From assembly GCA_025526935.1 (NCBI GenBank), contig JAHLKD010000020.1, positions 186,001 to 250,000 on the forward strand: a stretch of DNA of 64,000 nucleotides, read 5' to 3'. This document shows positions 57,961-64,000 of the stretch, one piece after another; the stretch's first letter is position 1, and every line of letters starts with the position of its first letter. The position numbers and the translations under genes were made by a program. The stretch is from Cladochytrium replicatum (taxonomy: Eukaryota; Chytridiomycota; Chytridiomycetes; Cladochytriales; Cladochytriaceae). The notes under the pieces are model-generated. The model made no database searches. It worked only from the letters and a program-made list of their open reading frames with translations, and had not been told where the DNA came from.

Positions 57961-59850
57961 GTAATTACCTTGCTCAAAAGCGTAATCACGGGCATAAGTT
58001 GACCACGTTCGATAGGGTGTGCATATGATGTGGATGAGGATGTACATAGCGAAACACTAGAACCCTTCGATAAATTCTTTTTCTGTTTCCACTGTCTAAA
58101 ATCTCAAGTACGAGTTCGGTCTGTGTCTCCAATTGGACCAATGAGATTACGCTAGGAGTACTAGCTTCCTTGCAGACAAATAGCCGCCCGGTAAATCACC
58201 GCAGGAAGAGACTGGAGATTCAGCTCAAAAACTTAAATTTTAACAATAAGATCTCTGAATTTCATGATCATCTTAGATCCTCTGTTCCCTTTTCCATCTC
58301 TTTGCTCATCCGACTGCTGCACAATTTCGTTGGTACACTTTACGAGCTATGTGGCATGAAAATGAATCGAAAATTGCGCCGGATTGAAAGATTCACTGCA
58401 ATCGTCTATGCATATCGTTCGTCCGTTCCAAATTATTTGCTTGTGCTTGCACTTACACAGTTCGCGATTTATTTTTATTTTTTCGTTCTTCATATTCGAT
58501 AATCCGAGCACATTATTTCATCTATTCACATTACCAAACAGACCATGGAACAGAACATCACCTTATAACGAAATTCATCATATAGTGTTGGAGGCATTCA
58601 TATTCCAATATCTAACTTTGTTGGCCAATCAGCCATCAACTTAACGCAAAAGTTCACCAGCCAGCTCCCAAAGCAGGTTTCTCGGAGCATGCCATTGAGC
58701 TTCATTCAGGGAAGTATCGTCGTTGTGGCGGAAATTGAGCTGATCCACTCATTCTTGTTCATTTTAGCTCAGCAGTTTAGTGAATCGAGTGGAGACCGCA
58801 TCCGTAGCCAACGCGAACGACAAAGCATAATCTGCACAGAATGACAGATGGCCGAGCTGTGGTGTGCTATCAAGCCTTTCATCATCAGCAGGCTTACAAC
58901 TGCAACCTGGTGATAAATGAAAGGGATGAAAGCATTAAGCGCTCGAGTAGCCAGGTTGACGCCTCGCGGCAATTGGGGGAGTCAGAGAAAAAGTGAGGAC
59001 CAACAATGCCCTGTCATGAGAATCTACTCGAGTATGACTTTGGTTGAATAATGGGGACTTTATGATCGCTTAAATAGCAGGAAATGTGAGGGAGTTCTAC
59101 ATGTCGGCCGCAGTGTCAAACGGTGTGAACGGCACCGCCGCCATTTCCACGAAATATCAATGTGTGAGAATGGACCCAGCTTGCGTACACGGCACAGCGA
59201 TAGTGTTGATTGCCTGCTGTGCCTGTGTGACCGACAGACCAGCGCTCCCTCATGTTGGATTGTAAATGCTATTTGGGAACAGTTGATGTACTCCGCGAGC
59301 ATGAGTTTGACCCTTTCCCACACAAAATTTTCTATCACAGATCAGAGAAATCGCATGAAGTTTGCATTCACTTCCACCATGCACTTTAAGTATGATAACT
59401 GTTTTAATCATGGTGGGCCAACAATCATCGCCTTGCCATTTTCATGGTATCGGTGCAGGTTTTAGCTGCAGAAACCGACTGGTCCGTGTCATGTAGGAAA
59501 ATCGATCACGACAAAGAAAAGTACACAAATGAGGCAGAAGAAGACTTGTTAAATATATCCATCTCCATTTGTCAAAATAATGTTCATCTCTGTTTTGATT
59601 CTGCCTTCTGCATCCGTATACGTTTACTACTGATACTGCTTGGAAACACGATACACTTTTGCGAAGGATAAAACACATTAAACCGGTGTTCAATAGGTAA
59701 AAAACGAAATAGTGATAGTGAAAACAAAAAGAATGTGAAAAACATGACAGAATAACTCCCCCCCACTTACAAGAAAAGGAAAGGTAAATGAAAGTATGGT
59801 CGCTTATTTTGTGCGTCGTCAATCTCCAATTTGAAGCAATGCCGTTCCAT
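57961..59850. other. Intergenic region, no gene recognised
   Basis: About 1.9 kb of AT-rich sequence with only short frames and no family resemblance. Part must be the 3' end of the membrane protein gene to the right, which ends at 59851. Confidence 0.35.
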
Positions 59851-61857
59851 CTACGATACGAATTCGGATATTTTTTGATTTTTCTGAACCTCGTGGGATG
59901 AGTTCTGGGAGCCTGGCAGTGATTGCACGGGTTCCAGGACGATTGGAGTATCAAGATCTCGAATCGCAAACATTGGCCACACAAACGCAATGACAGCTAT
60001 AACAAAATTAAGCAAGGGGAGATACATTCCGACATGATAGACCTGGAGCTGGAAGTATGTAGCCCCATTCAAACTCAACTCGATCGTCTTTCTTCCCCGG
60101 TCAACGTCCGAACCGACGCATAGCCCACTAATCTGGCAATAAGTGACATTGGTCGGGCAGCGTGTACTATTACAAGCGGGCAGCAAAGTTACGGTGAAGT
60201 TCCGAAACAACGCCACTGTGTTCAATGCGACATCAGCGGTTGCAGAGACGTTTCCGTAGTATATTGTGTTGTTGATCGTAACGCTTGTCTGGAATGTCGA
60301 GAAAAGCGGTCCACTAAATATGCATCGACCCGATCCAAATCCTGACAGGACCGTGCTGTATCCGCGCAGGGAACCCCTTTTCAAGAGGCCGTTGCAGAGA
60401 TTGTCATCCTGCAGTTTCCAAAACGGCGCCTTGCACTGTTCTGTCTCAAATCTGGACGCCGTCCCGTTACGAACGGAGCAGCTTCCCTCCCAAGCCAAGT
60501 AAGAGTAGCTGACATTTGATACTGAATGAGCAATTGCGGTACCTAATGAAGCGGTTGATTCTTGTTCTTCAACATAAAAGCGCCGATTTTCTGCAATTAA
60601 TGACGATTGAAATAGAGCCGAAATAACTGGATTGATCGCCATGAAGATTATGGATAAGAATAGAGCAAGTAATTGTGGTTTTTTCAGTTTCAACGCTGCA
60701 GAACGGCCCGATATTGCCAGGGAGAGCTGAGGGAAACTTCCTGGCGTCATCTCCCGGGATCCAAATACAGCAGCTTTCAAAAGCCTCGAAAAGCCTTCGG
60801 AAAGGATCATCGAAATGAGGAACGCCAAACACGACGAAAGCAGAGTAATCTCAACTCTAATTAGTTGATCTGATTCAAGCAACGCCACACAAAAGATCGT
60901 CAATGAGAGAAAGGCCGTGAAAAGTACAGAGTGGAGAGCGATAGAGTAGAGCATCAACAGCACGAATTCCAATTTACGACATACTCGCAGTGCCTTGTTG
61001 ATTTCCTGAGGTGCTGATCTTTCCTTCAATGCTTTTGAATCGCTGCCCGGATTTGAGTTGTTTTGGGCGACAAGGGATGATTCTTCGTCAATCGGAAGAT
61101 CCATGTACTGTTCAGACCTGGGTGGTTCAGTTTTCGCTAAAGTTGGATTCGGCTCCCATCGCGCACTTTTCAGGAGCAGAAGAGTCCACATCAAAGCATC
61201 TGGACCAGCAACGATTACAACCGACGATCGGAATGAACATCCATTGTGCGGCATCAAATTCGTCAACACTGACAATGCAAGGAATGCAGCTGCAGCCAAC
61301 CACGATATCGCCCGGACGGTCACCCACATATAATCGTTTCGAGAGCACAACTTGACCACAAGCGCACATCCGAGACACGCGAGTGGTGCAAAATGAACCG
61401 GAAAGTAATCCAAGTATGGTAAGCTAGTATACGCGATCAACATTATCCAATCGTCCCATTGCGGCATCCTTGCACCAAAGATCAGGGTCACTGTCGTGAG
61501 AGGCGGGAGAAACGAAAATGTCGAAACGCGGAAGCATGGAAACCCGATTGATGGAAGTAATTGCGAACCTATCCAGATAGCCGACCGTAAGATAGCTGCT
61601 CCAATGCACAGATACTCCTCCAATCTCCCATCGAAGAGCTTCCGAAACGAGGGGACGATTAGCCCCAGCAGCGTAGATGTCGGTCCAAGAGGTGACTCAA
61701 TCCACGGATGACGGTATGCTCTCCAGATAAGGACCAAAAAGATGATATCCAGTACTAACCAGACACCCGGATCGATGAATACAGTCTTAAAGATGAAGTT
61801 AATTAAGAAGAAATTGAGCCAGGTTGACACCACACGCACGGTTATAAGATAATCCAT
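59851..61857 (-). CDS. Large polytopic membrane protein, 668 aa, function unknown
   Basis: Single exon from ATG 61857. The N-terminal 230 residues have about seven hydrophobic spans (for example FLINFIFKTVFIDPGVWLVL, AISWLAAAAFLALSVLTNLM). A cytosolic-like linker of about 70 residues (EPPRSEQYMDLPIDEESSLV) follows, then more spans (LLMLYSIALHSVLFTAFLSL, LLALFLSIIFMAINPVISAL). A loop of about 180 residues is rich in Cys and N-x-S/T sites (SNVSYSY, RNGTAS, NNTIYYGNVSAT, RNFTVTLLPACNSTRCPTNV), so lumenal or extracellular. A last span (MYLPLLNFVIAVIAFVWPMF) and a short tail close it. No transporter or receptor signature recognised. The undisturbed 2-kb frame supports a working gene in an otherwise decayed stretch. 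Confidence 0.82.
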   Translation of the reverse strand: MDYLITVRVVSTWLNFFLINFIFKTVFIDPGVWLVLDIIFLVLIWRAYRHPWIESPLGPTSTLLGLIVPSFRKLFDGRLEEYLCIGAAILRSAIWIGSQLLPSIGFPCFRVSTFSFLPPLTTVTLIFGARMPQWDDWIMLIAYTSLPYLDYFPVHFAPLACLGCALVVKLCSRNDYMWVTVRAISWLAAAAFLALSVLTNLMPHNGCSFRSSVVIVAGPDALMWTLLLLKSARWEPNPTLAKTEPPRSEQYMDLPIDEESSLVAQNNSNPGSDSKALKERSAPQEINKALRVCRKLEFVLLMLYSIALHSVLFTAFLSLTIFCVALLESDQLIRVEITLLSSCLAFLISMILSEGFSRLLKAAVFGSREMTPGSFPQLSLAISGRSAALKLKKPQLLALFLSIIFMAINPVISALFQSSLIAENRRFYVEEQESTASLGTAIAHSVSNVSYSYLAWEGSCSVRNGTASRFETEQCKAPFWKLQDDNLCNGLLKRGSLRGYSTVLSGFGSGRCIFSGPLFSTFQTSVTINNTIYYGNVSATADVALNTVALFRNFTVTLLPACNSTRCPTNVTYCQISGLCVGSDVDRGRKTIELSLNGATYFQLQVYHVGMYLPLLNFVIAVIAFVWPMFAIRDLDTPIVLEPVQSLPGSQNSSHEVQKNQKISEFVS

Positions 61858-62199
61858 CTGACTCTTAACAGTTCGCTTGTGTTCCAGCTTTCAAGTGAGA
61901 GTTTTAGGCCCCGTTTTATAGTAAATGCCATGGATGTCCCTGCATCTCTGCTAGCCGCCATGCAGCACCTTGCTGCCTTGCTGCACGCCACTGAATTGAC
62001 ACAAAAGCATAACTTACTTCAATATTTTTCGTTATGTTTCTTCCCTACCGTTGAAGCCCAAATTGCCAAATGAATGTGGAGATCAAGATCATGGTGTTAA
62101 TGAAGAGAGCAGCTTTGATCAGGTTTTCATTGAGAGAAAACGGTGTTCTCTTGCCCATGAGTTGGATGAGAAGAGCATACAAAACAAGCCGGATTCAGT

Positions 62200-62460
62200 T
62201 ATGTCAAGTTCAGCAAGATGCAAAATCTTCTCTGAGCAGATCAGAACGAGATCGAGTGCCGTGCCATCACCATAGACGAATGCTCTGCTGTGTGCAGTGT
62301 TCACAGCTCCAAAGTTTTCTATAGAAAAGTTGGCAGTTTAGCGAACACTGAGCCACTAATGTCACCCAAAACACTAAGCCATTTCGATGTGGTAATCACT
62401 AGCCGTTTCACGGATCCACAAAGCTACCGTGCGAGTGCCTGTGTTTGTGGATCTCTCGGA
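62200..62460 (+). pseudogene. Detached 5' fragment of the SH3/MIF4G-like family
   Basis: Bases 62230-62460 closely match 46610-46840: both share AGATCAGAACGAGA, GTGCCGTG, CATAGACGAATGCTCTGC, a GAACACT/AAACACT run, and then the start of the coding exon (MSPKTLSHFDVVITS here; MSTKTLSHFDVVTKS in copy A), through CGGATCCACAAAGC and GCGAGTG. After about 62465 the match stops, so only upstream sequence and the first 30 or so codons are present. No SH3-like or MIF4G-like part is nearby. Confidence 0.75.
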
Positions 62461-62724
62461 AATCGGAAACTTGGAGGATTAATAAAGACGCCATGAAGAA
62501 ATGGGGGAAATATCACGGTCGACAGCCATATCCACACATAATCCATCATTGCAACAGAACCATCATCGTTAAAGCATACGCTGGTCATCAAACAAATGGG
62601 AAGGAGATTCATTTTTAATTCCCGAAACGTCACCTTTGTTTGATTTCAAGTCAGCCATTGCGCTGGAGTTTCCAACGTAGTATTGTTTGTTTATAATGAC
62701 GCCAGTCTGAAATGTTGATTTCAG

Positions 62725-63003
62725 CCTGTGGCAATTTCATCCACGGGCCGGCGCAAACATGTTTACTCTCCTATTTACAATAGGCTTGAGGAAGAGTTTA
62801 TGGAAGAGCGTGATCCTTTGCTTAGGAGCACTGGAGGAGTAGAGCAGAATGACAGCGATGCTTACGCTAATGGATCTGAGGAGCAAGCGTCAGACCAGGC
62901 CACGGGCTGCTTTTGTGGAGTTTGCAACCTCTTACGCGGGTGGATCAACGGGAATGGGAATGAGCTTGAGACCAGAAAACCTCTTGGCGACGAGGGGCTG
63001 TGA
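62725..63003 (+). pseudogene. Fragment of the EEFWEAN small gene family (last-exon type)
   Basis: After an acceptor TTGATTTCAG a frame reads RRKHVYSPIYNRLEEEFMEE, RDPLLRSTGGVEQ, SEEQASDQATGCFCGVCNLL and ends at a TGA at 63001. The order acidic-EEPLL-SEEE-CxCGVC parallels the second part of copy 1 (AREAEEEPLLGQ ... SEEELSSADACVGCC). No first exon was found to its left, so it may be an isolated or mostly decayed copy. Confidence 0.35.
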
Positions 63004-63488
63004 AAAGGAAGTGCCGAAGATGCCTCCAACGGCCCCTCCACAATTCACCATACGGTCGAGTCCAGTCGCAAACCCTTCCCGACGTGCACAAATTCCAAAT
63101 CACTGGTTGAGGACAGTCGAAAATATTCTCTAAAGGAGCTTCATTATTCATATTACTCTCTTAAACTATGAGCAAATACTAGAAATTCGTTTCGGAAAAT
63201 GCTTCATTAGAGTTTTTGGGCATACGGGCATATATTATGTACATTGATATATTGAAATACTGAGATACTTTGTTTTCGCTAAATGTAAACAGGTCCGACC
63301 AATCAGCCACAAACAAGCTCGTCATGAATTCCCTCCAAATCCCGAGTGCTAAGCGCTTTACATTTCCCAGCAACAGTGATTCTTGTTTGAACAATGAACT
63401 GCAGCTTGGGAGGAAAGGATTGGCATATGCTGTTGGGCATCCTCACCCCATACCTTCACTCTAACATAGTCGACCTGGTTTGGATTAA

Positions 63489-63945
63489 TGCGAAAGTGTC
63501 TCAACCGACGACTTCACGGATCGGAGCAGATCCGGGTAATGACTATCAACAAAGACCACACCCCGGAGTATGTGGACTTGATCCTGGTGGTTTGGAAGCC
63601 CCTCGCCCGTATGGTTACCTTCTGGTAGGAGGAGGACTTATTGAGTGCGGATACGCGTGAGCCACACCCGGAGGAGTTCTGGGAGGCCAACAGCATGTAC
63701 TGGTTCTGGCCGGGAAATGTAGCAATGCACACATGCATCCAGCAGACGACAATTCCTCTTCACTGGCAGATCTGATCTCAGAGGTGGCACCATATCGTTG
63801 GTCTTCTCCAGGTCGAGATTGCCCAACAGCGGCTCCTCCTCTGCCTCTCTAGCTGCGATTAGTCTTGATTAAAAATAACTTGAGTTACGGACAACTTGCC
63901 GGACCTACCCACCTTAGCCTCTCGCGCTTTCGTGCGCCCCTCAGG
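63489..63945 (+). pseudogene. Small gene family copy 2 with inverted second exon
   Basis: MRKCLNRRLHGSEQIRVMTI at 63489 continues TPEYVDLILVVWKPLAR, has an in-frame TAG after MVTFW, then DTREPHPEEFWEANSMYWFW and PGNVA. At about 63720 similarity to copy 1 switches strand: 63720-63945 is the reverse complement of about 57664-57890 (AREAEEEPLLGQSRPGED... read on the minus strand, with the TCGCAG acceptor and the exon just before it). The copy is thus rearranged and broken. Confidence 0.6.
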
Positions 63946-64000
63946 ATAAAACCTGTGATTGTTACTGCGGGGAAGGAGGGCCAGGAAGAAAAATGGCACC

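Noticed and set aside
58170-58502. 110-codon frame with a hydrophobic end in the gap before the large membrane protein
   Set aside because: No start context, motif or neighbouring exons; composition is typical of the AT-rich spacer.
1-64000. tRNA, rRNA, CRISPR or bacterial operon features
   Set aside because: Scanning by eye found no convincing tRNA arms, rRNA segments or spaced direct repeats; a covariance-model search would be needed to exclude small RNAs fully.

Overview
The window comes from a eukaryotic, fungal nuclear genome. Nearly all genes carry short GT-AG introns (mostly about 40-95 nt). The gene set is fungal: peroxisomal-type Lon, a mitochondrial 2-enoyl reductase, a 3-beta-HSD/Erg26-type sterol enzyme, a deuterolysin-like M35 protease, an ATAD2/Yta7 AAA-bromodomain protein and a PWWP protein. 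A decayed family of ankyrin-like repeats with a 'VLEWWKSSGL' signature suggests an early-diverging, chytrid-like fungus; that placement is inference. Stop codons TAA, TAG and TGA are all used by intact genes.

Layout. 1-8.2 kb: housekeeping genes on the minus strand (NRAMP metal transporter cut by the window edge, Lon protease, glycyl-tRNA synthetase). 8.7-15.1 kb, plus strand: mitochondrial enoyl reductase, a four-span membrane protein, a zinc-finger transcription factor. 15.8-19.7 kb is a decayed zone: a proteasome beta-2 gene cut off in mid-domain, two broken ankyrin-like genes head to head, and a pogo/Tigger-type transposase scrap. 21-28.5 kb: two unrecognised disordered proteins and a very large secreted M35 metalloprotease with an acidic spacer. 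28.8-37 kb: 3-beta-HSD-like enzyme and dienelactone hydrolase (plus strand), then a broken beta-lactamase-like gene, an MDR reductase and a flavin monooxygenase (minus strand). 38.8-46.6 kb: two chromatin genes converge (ATAD2/Yta7-like and PWWP). 46.7-54.8 kb: a tandem pair of large paralogues with an N-terminal SH3-like module and a C-terminal MIF4G-like alpha-helical region; the first copy has a frameshift, the second reads cleanly. 55.3-64 kb: another broken ankyrin-like gene, a large polytopic membrane protein, a 5' fragment of the SH3/MIF4G family, and two fragments of a small gene family, one with its second exon inverted.

Most intact genes look independent rather than a pathway. The most distinctive features are the SH3-MIF4G-like tandem family with its detached 5' fragment, the fused M35 protease, a 7-nt micro-exon encoding the metal-site DPG of NRAMP, and the number of decaying duplicates. 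Intron boundaries were placed by eye; where exon lengths were added up they keep frame, and the places where they do not are stated.
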